From JBCCBV01 sp039033855 (GTDB lineage: Bacteria; Planctomycetota; Phycisphaerae; Phycisphaerales; Phycisphaeraceae), in the NCBI GenBank assembly GCA_039033855.1, contig JBCCBV010000001.1, positions 186,001 through 250,000 of the forward strand: a stretch of 64,000 nucleotides of DNA, in the 5' to 3' direction. Positions within the stretch are counted from its first letter, which is position 1, and each line of letters begins with the position of its first letter. The position numbers were made by a program, and so were the translations under genes. Shown here in pieces: positions 27,056-34,916 of the stretch. Below the pieces are notes generated by a model. The model made no database searches, was not told where the DNA came from, and worked only from the letters and a program-made list of their open reading frames with translations.

Positions 27056-29830
27056 ATGTCGATGGACCCGTTTCGAAAACCCGCGACCGGTCGATTGCTC
27101 GCATACGGCTGCGCCGCGGCTTTGGCGTGGCCCGCCCTTGTGTCGGCGCAGACCGGAGCCATCGACGCCGTGCAGACCGACAAAGCCCGCTACAACCCCG
27201 GGGCTGCGGTGCAGTTCCGCCTCGACCTGCAGGGTGCCGTCACCGGCACGCAACAGGTCCAGGTGACCTACCGCCACTTGGGGCAGGTGGTGGGAAGCCA
27301 GACCGTGGCGGTGTCGTCGAACACCCCCACTTGGTCGTGGACTCCGCCGACCGACGACTACCGCGGTTACCTGGCCGAACTCGAAGTGCTCGACGGCGTC
27401 GCAAGCGTCGGCACGGGGACCATCGCCGTCGATGTGTCGTCCGACTGGGCCAAGTTCCCGCGCTACGGGTTCGTGTCCGACTACGGCTTTTTGTCCAACG
27501 GCGCCATGGACACGGTCATCGAGAACCTCAACCGCCACCACATCAACGGGCTCCAGTTCTACGACTGGCAAGACAAACACCACCAGCCCCTGGCCGGAAC
27601 GCCGGGCAGCCCCGACTTCAACTGGAAGGACATCGCCAACCGCGACAACTTCCGCAACACCGTCAACGGATACATCGACCGGGCCCACGACCACAACATG
27701 ACGGCCATGGCCTACAACCTGGTTTACGCCGCGAACGACGACGACGGCGCCGCGGCCGACGGCGTGCTTGGCGACTGGCACCTCTACACCGACCCCGGCG
27801 GCGTCAACCGCGACATCAACCCCCTGCCCGCCGGGTGGAAGAGCGACCTCTACCTGACCAACCCCGACAACCCGGGTTGGCGCAGCTACCTGGCCCAGCA
27901 AACCGCAGAAGCTTTCGCCGAATACAACTTCGACGGCTGGCACATGGACCAGCTCGGCGACCGCGGCCCGGTGTTCGACGCCAACGGCGCCCCCGTCGAC
28001 CTGAGCCAGAGCTTCGGCGCGTTCGTCGACGCCATGGCCGCCAACCCCGCCCTGTCGGGAAAGCGTTTCGTCATGAACGCCGTCAACCAGTACGGCCAGG
28101 CCGGCATCGCGCAGTCCGGCGTCGACTTCCTCTACTCCGAAGTCTGGGAAGGCAACGAAACCTACAACGACCTCCTCGGCGTGCTGCAAACCAACCACGC
28201 GCTGTCCGGCGGGCAGCTCAACTCGGTGCTCGCCGCCTACATGAACTACGACCAGGCCACCGCACCCGGCGCGTTCAACACGCCCGGCGTGCTGCTGACT
28301 GACGCGGTCATCTTCGCCGCCGGCGGCGCCCACATCGAACTCGGCGAGCACATGCTGGCCCAAGAGTACTTCCCCAACGACAACCTGCAAACCCCCGCCG
28401 ACCTGCAGCAGAGCCTGATCCACTACTACGAGTTCCTGGTGGCCTATCAGAACCTGCTGCGCGACGGCGGCACGTTCGAAGACAACCCCCTGGAATCGTC
28501 CGCAGTCGCGATCAGCCAAGGCGTAGCCCAGGTTGGCGCGGTGGCGTCGCTCAACAAACGCTTCGACGACAAAGAGGTCTTCCAACTGGTGAACTTCACC
28601 GACGCGGTGCACTTGGAGTGGCGCGACAACGCCGGCAACCAGGCCGAGCCAACGCTACGCACCAATCTCGACCTCCGCTTCCAGACCGAGCGCGCGATCG
28701 ATGGCCTCTGGACCGCCTCGCCCGATGTCGACGCCGGCCTGCCCAAACAACTCGGGTTCACCCAACTGCCCAACGGCGTGGCGGTGGCCACGCTGCCGTC
28801 GCTCAAGTACTGGTCGATGCTCGTGGCCGAGGGGCAAACCCCTCAAGCGTTCGACAACGCCGAGCAGGCCGCGTATTCGGGCGGGTGGAACGACGGCACG
28901 GGCGGCGGAAGCGGCTTTGGCGACTGGAAGCTGACCGCGCAAAGTTCCTCGGGCGGCTTCGCCGGGTTCTTCCTGCCCAGCGACGCGGCCAACGCCCACG
29001 ACATCGACAACGCCGGGGCCGGCGGCGCATCAACCGGAACCGCTTGGGCCAGCTTCGCCAACAAGGGCTCGGGCATCGACCGGGCTACCGCTTACCGCGC
29101 GTTCGACGACTCGCTCGACGGAGCCGGCGACGCCTTTACCCTCACGCTCGAGCACGGCCTGATCACCGGGCAGGTCGGCGTGGCGCTGCGCAACGGCAAC
29201 GTCAACCGCTTGGCCTCCGACTACGCCGACAACGCCCGGTTCCAGCTCTACTTTGAAGGCGGCGACGCCACCTACACCCTGCTCGACGGGTCCGGCGTGG
29301 CGTTCGACACCGGCGTCAGCTTCACCGACTACGGGCTGAGCCTCGAACTGACCCTGACCTCGGCCGACACCTACGACCTCACGCTCTGGCGCTACAACGA
29401 GACCGACGACCTGGCCCCGCAGCGGTTCGACTTCTTCGACAGAGCGCTGGCCGGCGCGGGCGACATCGAATCGTTTGCGCTGTTCCAGTTCGACGCGGCC
29501 GGCGGCGCAACCCAGGGCGACGTGTACTGGAACCACCTCCGCTCTGAAACGGTGGTAAACCTGCTGCCGGGCGACGCCAACGCCGACGGCGACGTCGATT
29601 TGCTGGACTTCGACATCCTGTCGAGCAACTTTGGCGGCGGCCCGGGCCTGACCGGCGGCGCCGCGGTCGGCGACTTCAACGGCGACGGCAATATCGACTT
29701 GCTGGACTTCGACATCCTGGCCGGTAACTTCGGTGCCGGCGCCCCCCCCGCCACCGTGCCCGAGCCGGCATCGTTAGCCATCGTTGCGACGGGCCTGCTC
29801 GCGCTGCGACGCAGGCGAAGCCAAGTCTGA
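27056..29830 (+). CDS. Glycoside hydrolase family 66 protein (dextranase/CITase type) with dockerin-like and PEP-CTERM tail
   Basis: A 924-residue cell-surface enzyme. A signal peptide (to about residue 34, ALVSAQ) and an N-terminal Ig-like domain (40-125) precede the GH66 barrel, which has RYGFVSDYGFL and MTAMAYNLVYAAN. The nucleophile Asp298 is in FDGWHMDQLGDRG and acid/base Glu362 in LYSEVWEGNE, spaced as in the family. After a beta domain comes the putative glucan-binding domain (about 600-835) shared with the 24173 gene, then two dockerin-like loops and a PEP-CTERM end (VPEPASLAIVATGLLAL). GH66 members cleave dextran or make cyclic isomaltooligosaccharides. Which of these applies here is not decided by sequence. 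Confidence 0.9.
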   Translation: MSMDPFRKPATGRLLAYGCAAALAWPALVSAQTGAIDAVQTDKARYNPGAAVQFRLDLQGAVTGTQQVQVTYRHLGQVVGSQTVAVSSNTPTWSWTPPTDDYRGYLAELEVLDGVASVGTGTIAVDVSSDWAKFPRYGFVSDYGFLSNGAMDTVIENLNRHHINGLQFYDWQDKHHQPLAGTPGSPDFNWKDIANRDNFRNTVNGYIDRAHDHNMTAMAYNLVYAANDDDGAAADGVLGDWHLYTDPGGVNRDINPLPAGWKSDLYLTNPDNPGWRSYLAQQTAEAFAEYNFDGWHMDQLGDRGPVFDANGAPVDLSQSFGAFVDAMAANPALSGKRFVMNAVNQYGQAGIAQSGVDFLYSEVWEGNETYNDLLGVLQTNHALSGGQLNSVLAAYMNYDQATAPGAFNTPGVLLTDAVIFAAGGAHIELGEHMLAQEYFPNDNLQTPADLQQSLIHYYEFLVAYQNLLRDGGTFEDNPLESSAVAISQGVAQVGAVASLNKRFDDKEVFQLVNFTDAVHLEWRDNAGNQAEPTLRTNLDLRFQTERAIDGLWTASPDVDAGLPKQLGFTQLPNGVAVATLPSLKYWSMLVAEGQTPQAFDNAEQAAYSGGWNDGTGGGSGFGDWKLTAQSSSGGFAGFFLPSDAANAHDIDNAGAGGASTGTAWASFANKGSGIDRATAYRAFDDSLDGAGDAFTLTLEHGLITGQVGVALRNGNVNRLASDYADNARFQLYFEGGDATYTLLDGSGVAFDTGVSFTDYGLSLELTLTSADTYDLTLWRYNETDDLAPQRFDFFDRALAGAGDIESFALFQFDAAGGATQGDVYWNHLRSETVVNLLPGDANADGDVDLLDFDILSSNFGGGPGLTGGAAVGDFNGDGNIDLLDFDILAGNFGAGAPPATVPEPASLAIVATGLLALRRRRSQV

Positions 29831-29925
29831 CGGCCGAAAACTGCGCGGTACGCGAACCCGTTGCGCCCAATGACTCGACGCCCTTGTCGGACGCCACCGC
29901 CAGGCGTACGCTGACACAACCTGCT

Positions 29926-29998
29926 GCGGGCGTAGCTCAATTGGTAGAGCGTCAGCCTTCCAAGCTGAATGTTGCCGGTTCGACCCCGGTCGCCCGCT
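29926..29998 (+). tRNA. tRNA-Gly (anticodon TCC)
   Basis: A 73-base cloverleaf. Acceptor GCGGGCG pairs with CGCCCGC, the D-arm is GCTC/GAGC, and the anticodon stem TCAGC/GCTGA holds loop CTTCCAA with anticodon TCC at 29959-29961. The T-arm contains GGTTCGACCCC. CCA is not encoded. It stands alone between the GH66 gene and the metal transporter, with no integrase nearby. Confidence 0.96.
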
Positions 29999-30135
29999 TT
30001 GGTCTCCGAGAGCTTCGTCGGCGCCAAGCCACGCCACCCCCCACTCGGAACGGCCGGACCCAATCCGTATCCCACGACGCCAAGCAGGCCGGGCCCTTCA
30101 TCGGGCGCGCCACGCGCGGGTGTTTGCCCTTTGGC

Positions 30136-30164
30136 TTGACTTGTAGCCATGGCTACAATAATGT
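30136..30164 (+). promoter_or_regulatory. Promoter with an 18-bp perfect palindrome before the metal ABC operon
   Basis: TTGACT (30136-30141) serves as a -35 box, with AATAAT or TAATGT (30157-30164) as a possible -10. Between them lies the perfect palindrome TTGTAGCCATGGCTACAA (30141-30158). A dyad in this position would block RNA polymerase when bound, as expected for a metal-dependent MntR/Fur/Zur-type repressor. The repressor itself is not identified. Confidence 0.72.
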
Positions 30165-30186
30165 TGCGTCACCTAGGAACACCGCC

Positions 30187-31218
30187 ATGACACGAGCTTG
30201 GACTCATCCGGACCGATGCTGCGCCCTCCGCCGGGCCTTCGTCTCGGTGATTGCGCTGGCCGTGATGCTCGCGGCTCTGGGCATGACCGGCTGCAAAGGC
30301 GAAGCCGGTCCTGCCACAGGTAGCCAAGGCGAGTACCGCATCGTGGCCACGACAAGCATGGTGGCCGACGTCGTGCGGCGCGTCGCCGGCGAGCGCGCCG
30401 CGGTGCAAGGCCTGATGGGCGAGGGCATCGACCCGCACCTGTACAAACCCACGCGCAACGACATCGCCGCCATCGGCGACGCGGATGTCATTTTCTACAA
30501 CGGCCTGCTGCTCGAAGGGCGGATGATCGACGCCTTGGTCCGCGCGGGCACGGCCGGCAAGAAGGTCTACGCAGTCACCCAACAAATCGACCCGTCGTAT
30601 CTGCTTGAGCCCGCCGAGTTCGAGGGCAAGTACGACCCGCACGTTTGGATGGACCCGCAAGCCTGGTCGCAGGCCGTGGCCGTGGTGCGCGATGCGCTCA
30701 TCGAGCACGACCCCCCCGGCCGAGACCTTTACACCGCCAACGCCGACGCCTTGCTAAGCGAGATCGAACAGCTCGACGCATACACCGTGCGTGTGCTCAG
30801 CAGCGTGCCCGAAGACCGCCGAGTGCTGGTGACGGCCCACGACGCGTTCAACTACTTCGGAAAGCGTTACGGGTACGAAGTGCTGGGCATCCAAGGCCTG
30901 TCCACCGAATCCGAGGCGGGGGTGCAAGACATCGAACGGCTGGTTGACCTGTTGGTCGCACGGCAGATCCCCGCGGTGTTTGTGGAATCGACGGTGTCGC
31001 AACAGAACATCGCCGCGCTGATCGACGGTGCCCGCGCGCGCGGCCATGCCGTCCGCATCGGCGGCGAACTGTTCAGCGACGCGATGGGCGAGTCGGGCAC
31101 CTACGAAGGCACCTACGTCGGCATGATCGACCACAACGTCACCACCATCGTCCGGGCGCTCGGCGGCGAGGCCCCGGCCAAAGGCCTCCAAGGGAAGCTG
31201 GCGCCGCATGCCCCCTGA
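30187..31218 (+). CDS. Metal ABC transporter substrate-binding lipoprotein (Mn/Zn type)
   Basis: A 343-residue cluster A-I solute-binding protein. The leader ends in a lipobox-like GMTGC, so it should be lipid-anchored outside the inner membrane. The family pattern is present: IVATTSMVADVVRRVAG, HLYKPTRND with the first ligand His, DPHVWMDPQAW with the second, TAHDAFNYFGKRYGYEVLGI with the third, and a late Asp in MIDHNVTTIV. The short loop after the first His lacks the long His-rich stretch of ZnuA, which leans to manganese, but zinc is not excluded. The gene opens a four-gene operon (SBP, ATPase, two permeases) behind a palindrome-bearing promoter. Confidence 0.92.
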   Translation: MTRAWTHPDRCCALRRAFVSVIALAVMLAALGMTGCKGEAGPATGSQGEYRIVATTSMVADVVRRVAGERAAVQGLMGEGIDPHLYKPTRNDIAAIGDADVIFYNGLLLEGRMIDALVRAGTAGKKVYAVTQQIDPSYLLEPAEFEGKYDPHVWMDPQAWSQAVAVVRDALIEHDPPGRDLYTANADALLSEIEQLDAYTVRVLSSVPEDRRVLVTAHDAFNYFGKRYGYEVLGIQGLSTESEAGVQDIERLVDLLVARQIPAVFVESTVSQQNIAALIDGARARGHAVRIGGELFSDAMGESGTYEGTYVGMIDHNVTTIVRALGGEAPAKGLQGKLAPHAP

Positions 31219-32074
31219 ATCCGGCCTTCTTCATCGGCCGTCGCAAGGGCGCAAGCACGCGGCTCGCGCCGACTCCGTCACCGCGCGCCCCGAGCACTCT
31301 TCCGGGAGCCCGGTGTCGATCCACGCGATGACCGTGGCTTATCACCGCAAACCCGTGCTGTGGGACGTGGATTACGACGCGCCGGCGGGCAAGCTGATCG
31401 CCATTGTCGGGCCCAACGGCGCCGGCAAGAGCACACTCATCAAGGCCTGCCTCGGCCTGGCGCCCCGCGCGTCGGGCGGCGTTGAGTTCTGGGGGCAGCC
31501 GTACCGCAAGCAGCGCTCGCGCGTCGGTTATGTGCCGCAACGCGAATCGGTGGACTGGGACTTCCCGGTGTCCGCGCTCGACGTGGTGTGCATGGGGCGA
31601 TACCGCAAGATCGGCTGGTGCCGGCCGATCGGCCGTGCGCACAAGGCGGCATCGCTCGACTGCCTGGAGCGCGTGGGCATGGCCGACTACGCCAAAAGGC
31701 AGATCAGCCAACTGTCGGGCGGCCAGCAGCAGCGCGTCTTCCTAGCGCGGGCGCTCGCGCAGGAAGCCGAGCTCTACTTCATGGACGAGCCCTTCGCCGG
31801 CGTGGACGCCGCAACCGAAACCGCCATCGTCGAGGTGTTGCGCGTGCTCCAGACCGAGGGTAAAACGGTCATCGTTGTGCATCACGCGTTGCAAACCGTG
31901 CCGGAGTATTTCGACGAGGTGCTGCTGCTGAACATGCGGGTGGTGGCCGCCGGTCCGGTCGACACCGCCTTCACGCAAGAAAACCTGCAGAAGACATACG
32001 GCGGCCGTCTGACGCTGCTGGCCGAAGCGGCCGAGGCCGTATCGCGCGCGGCGTCCGGGGAGCTTCGGCCTTGA
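31208..32074 (+). CDS. Metal ABC transporter ATP-binding protein
   Basis: A 288-residue ATPase with Walker A GPNGAGKSTLI, Q-loop GYVPQRESVDWDFPV, signature LSGGQQQRVFLARAL, Walker B AELYFMDEPFAG and switch His in VIVVHHAL. The VDWDFPV string is typical of Mn/Zn-type (MntA/ZnuC) ATPases. It overlaps the binding-protein gene by 11 bases. The first 35 residues are not conserved. A GTG at 31313 with GGGAG just upstream would give a more typical N-terminus and may be the true start. The next permease overlaps its stop by four bases (TTGA). Confidence 0.93.
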   Translation: MPPESGLLHRPSQGRKHAARADSVTARPEHSSGSPVSIHAMTVAYHRKPVLWDVDYDAPAGKLIAIVGPNGAGKSTLIKACLGLAPRASGGVEFWGQPYRKQRSRVGYVPQRESVDWDFPVSALDVVCMGRYRKIGWCRPIGRAHKAASLDCLERVGMADYAKRQISQLSGGQQQRVFLARALAQEAELYFMDEPFAGVDAATETAIVEVLRVLQTEGKTVIVVHHALQTVPEYFDEVLLLNMRVVAAGPVDTAFTQENLQKTYGGRLTLLAEAAEAVSRAASGELRP

Positions 32075-33480
32075 TCGGTATCGACCCAGCCCTGCGCTGC
32101 GTGTGGACCCTGGCGAGCAACGATGCGTCGCCCGTCGGCGGAACCATCCAGACCGTCACCGACGACTGGCCGAGCGCCCAGCAGGTCTGGGAAACCCTGA
32201 CCTTCAACGCGGGCTACAACACGTCGGTCGTTCTGGCGGGCACCACCCTGCTCGGGTTGGCCGCGGGGGTGGTGGGCGTATTCGCGCTGCTGCGCAAGCA
32301 ATCCCTGATGGCCGACGCGCTCAGCCACGCCACGCTGCCGGGCATCGCGCTCGCGTACTTGGCGGCCACGGCCCTCGGGGTCGCTGGGAAGTCGATGCCC
32401 GTGCTGCTGACCGGCGCCACGGTTACGGGCGTGCTCGGCGTGCTGACCGTCCAGGCGATCCTCCGCTACACCCGCCTGCGCGAAGACGCCGCGATCGGCC
32501 TGGTGCTGAGCGTGTTCTTTGGCGCGGGCGCGGTGCTGTTGAGCGTCATCCAATCCCTGCCGGGGGGCGACGCCGCCGGCCTCGGGCGGTTCATCTTCGC
32601 TCAAGCCGCCGTGATGCAAGCCGCCGACGCCAAGATGATGGGCGTGATTGCGCTGGTGTCCGTCGGGGCCTCGTTCTTGCTTATCAAAGAGTTCCGTGTG
32701 GTCTGCTTCAATGACGCCTTTGCCCGCACGACCGGTTGGCCGGTGACGGCGATCGACCTGGGCATGATGTCGCTCGTGGTGCTGGTCACCGTGGCCGGGC
32801 TGCAGGCGGTGGGCCTGATTTTGGTGGTGGCGCTGCTCATCGTGCCCGCGGTCGCGGCGCGGTTTTGGACCGAGCGCCTCGGCCGGCTGGTGCTGTTGGC
32901 CGGCGTCATCGGCGGGATGTCGGGCTACCTGGGCGCGGCCACATCCGCCCTCCTGCCACGCAAGCCGGCAGGGGCGGTCATCGTGCTGACCGCTGGCGCG
33001 ATATTCGCCCTGAGCATGATGCTGGCGCCGTCGCGTGGCGTGTTGGCGTCGGGGCTGCGCCGGGCGCGGTTGAGGGTGCGCATCGCCGTGGATCACCTGC
33101 TGGAAGCCGCGTTTCTGCATCACCACGAAGGCGGCGCCCCACGGGTTGACGCCCAGGGCGTGCGCGACGTGGCCCGCCACCGCGCCTGGGGCCTTTGGCT
33201 TCGGCTGGCGGTGCCCTTGCATGCACGGCGGCGCGGGCTTGGGCGATTCGACGCGGGCGTGTTCGTGCTCTCGCCCCGAGGCGTGCGGCGCGGGCGGCGG
33301 GTGGCCCGCAACCACCAGTTGTGGGAGCAGTACCTGGTGGCGTACGCCGACATCGCGCCCACGCACATCGATTGGACCGTCGACCAGGTCGAGCACGTGC
33401 TGAGCGAAGACCTGGTCGCCGAGCTCGAAGCCCTGCTTGGCGAACACGCGATCCCGCGTCGAAAAGCGGGGGCAGCGTGA
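32071..33480 (+). CDS. Metal ABC permease fused to an MntR/DtxR-like C-terminal region
   Basis: A 469-residue protein. The first 325 residues are an ABC-3 permease with about eight helices and the family strings LLRKQSLMADALSHATLPGI and GLILVVALLIVPAVAARF. The last 140 residues are soluble and resemble an iron-dependent repressor: a degenerate winged helix (VDHLLEAAFLHHHEGG and VFVLSPRGVRRG) followed by the dimerisation pattern NHQLWEQYLVAYADIAPTHI and VEHVLSEDL. Start TTG overlaps the ATPase stop. A bound-metal sensor that gates transport is inference. Whether the winged helix still binds DNA is doubtful, as its recognition helix looks poorly conserved. Confidence 0.9.
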   Translation: MIGIDPALRCVWTLASNDASPVGGTIQTVTDDWPSAQQVWETLTFNAGYNTSVVLAGTTLLGLAAGVVGVFALLRKQSLMADALSHATLPGIALAYLAATALGVAGKSMPVLLTGATVTGVLGVLTVQAILRYTRLREDAAIGLVLSVFFGAGAVLLSVIQSLPGGDAAGLGRFIFAQAAVMQAADAKMMGVIALVSVGASFLLIKEFRVVCFNDAFARTTGWPVTAIDLGMMSLVVLVTVAGLQAVGLILVVALLIVPAVAARFWTERLGRLVLLAGVIGGMSGYLGAATSALLPRKPAGAVIVLTAGAIFALSMMLAPSRGVLASGLRRARLRVRIAVDHLLEAAFLHHHEGGAPRVDAQGVRDVARHRAWGLWLRLAVPLHARRRGLGRFDAGVFVLSPRGVRRGRRVARNHQLWEQYLVAYADIAPTHIDWTVDQVEHVLSEDLVAELEALLGEHAIPRRKAGAA

Positions 33481-34796
33481 CGTTCCGCCCCGACCTCGAC
33501 CTGTTCCCTTTGCTGGCCGGCGTGCTCGCGGCGCTGACCTGCGGACTGCTGGGCAACTTTTTAGTGCTGCGCAAACTCAGCCTGATGGGCGACGCCATCA
33601 GCCACGCCGTGCTGCCGGGACTGGTGATCGCATTCCTGGTGTCGAGTTCGCGCAACCCCATGGTGATGGTCTGCGGCGCGGCCGTCGCCGGGTTGGCCAC
33701 GGTGGTGCTGATCGAGTTGGTCAAAACACTCGGCCGGGTCGAACCTGGCGCGGCCATGGGCGTGGTGTTCAGCGTATTCTTTGCGCTCGGGGTGCTGCTG
33801 ATCGAGCGCGCCGCGGTACGCCACATCGACCTCGACGCCGACTGCGTGCTCTACGGCCAGCTCGAACTCCTGCACTGGTACGGGGCGCCGGCGACTTGGG
33901 TCGGACTTTGGTCGATGCAGACCGTCGAGGCCGTACCGAGACAGGTGTGGCTATTAGCGGGGATGTTCGCCGCGGCCGTGGTGTTTGTAGGGCTTTTCTA
34001 TAAGGAGCTACGCATTGCGGCGTTCGACCCGGCGCTCGCGACTTCGCAAGGCGTGCACGCGGGCGCCATGCACTACGCGCTCATGCTGCTGGTCGCCGCC
34101 GCCACCGTGGCCGCCTTCGAGGCGGTGGGCTCGATCCTGGTGATCGCGATGCTCATCGCCCCGGCCGCCACGGCACGCCTCTTGACCGACCGGCTGAGCG
34201 TGCAGATCGGCGCGAGCCTGGTGGCCGCGCTCTTGGCGAGCTCGTCGGGTTATCTGAGCGCCACGGCTATCCCCGGCCTGTTCGACGCGCCGAGCGTGAG
34301 CGCGGCCGGCAGCATGACCGTCGCCGCGGGTGCCCTGCTAACGCTGGTCGTCTTCGTCTCGCCTTCCCACGGTGTGCTGGCCCGTGCGCTACGCCGACGC
34401 AAGCTGTCGCACGCTACGCAGATCGACAACCTGCTTGCCGCGTTGCTGCGCGCACGCGAGGCCGCTCACCCGAGTGCGCAAGCCACCCCGCCGCATCACG
34501 CGCCTGCCGTGCGCATGGCGATGCGGTCGGGCCTGGTGCGCGAAGCGCCCGCCGGCCCCGACCTGACCGACGCCGGGTTGATCCGCGCGCAACAGGTCGT
34601 TCGGCGGCACCGTCTGTGGGAATCGTATCTGGTCGAAGACGCCGGCCTGCGTCCCGACCACGTGCATGCGGTCGCCGAGCAACTCGAACACGTGCCGGTC
34701 ACCCCTACAAAAAAGCACCGACTCGACCCGCACGGCCGTCCGATCGACCCCTTATCGCACGCCTCGGAAGACGCAGACGCCGATCAAAATCCATAG
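33477..34796 (+). CDS. Second metal ABC permease with a C-terminal DtxR-like region
   Basis: A 439-residue ABC-3 permease starting with GTG that overlaps the previous stop (GTGA). The membrane part (about 1-300) repeats the family motifs LVLRKLSLMGDAISHAVLPG and GSILVIAMLIAPAATARLL. The cytoplasmic tail has IDNLLAALLRAREAAH, then VVRRHRLWESYLVEDAGLRP and AEQLEHV, again like the end of an MntR winged helix plus its dimerisation domain. The tail is more degraded than in the first permease and ends in a charged extension. Two different permeases with one ATPase suggest a heterodimeric channel. Confidence 0.9.
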   Translation: MTFRPDLDLFPLLAGVLAALTCGLLGNFLVLRKLSLMGDAISHAVLPGLVIAFLVSSSRNPMVMVCGAAVAGLATVVLIELVKTLGRVEPGAAMGVVFSVFFALGVLLIERAAVRHIDLDADCVLYGQLELLHWYGAPATWVGLWSMQTVEAVPRQVWLLAGMFAAAVVFVGLFYKELRIAAFDPALATSQGVHAGAMHYALMLLVAAATVAAFEAVGSILVIAMLIAPAATARLLTDRLSVQIGASLVAALLASSSGYLSATAIPGLFDAPSVSAAGSMTVAAGALLTLVVFVSPSHGVLARALRRRKLSHATQIDNLLAALLRAREAAHPSAQATPPHHAPAVRMAMRSGLVREAPAGPDLTDAGLIRAQQVVRRHRLWESYLVEDAGLRPDHVHAVAEQLEHVPVTPTKKHRLDPHGRPIDPLSHASEDADADQNP

Positions 34797-34845
34797 CTCG
34801 CAGAAGGCACGGCTGCACGGTGTTTCAGTTCCGCGCAACAGCTAT

Positions 34846-34876
34846 AAAAAAAGAGCCCCGCATCAAGCGAGGCTCT
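34846..34876 (-). terminator. Rho-independent terminator of the 34917-36239 gene
   Basis: Read on the minus strand, arms AGAGCC and GGCTCT (with an inner GCG/CGC) are followed by seven T. It lies between convergent operons and can also limit read-through from the permease genes. Confidence 0.9.
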
Positions 34877-34916
34877 ATTCATCGTCTTTGGATTTCAGGA
34901 AACCAAGCAGCCTGCG

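Noticed and set aside
27044..28612. Antisense frame of about 522 codons over the GH66 gene
   Set aside because: Val/Gly/Asp-rich mirror of a high-GC gene, with no motifs and no ribosome site.
29926..29998. tRNA-Gly as an attachment site of an integrated island
   Set aside because: No integrase, no direct repeat of the tRNA 3' end and no composition break on either side were seen.
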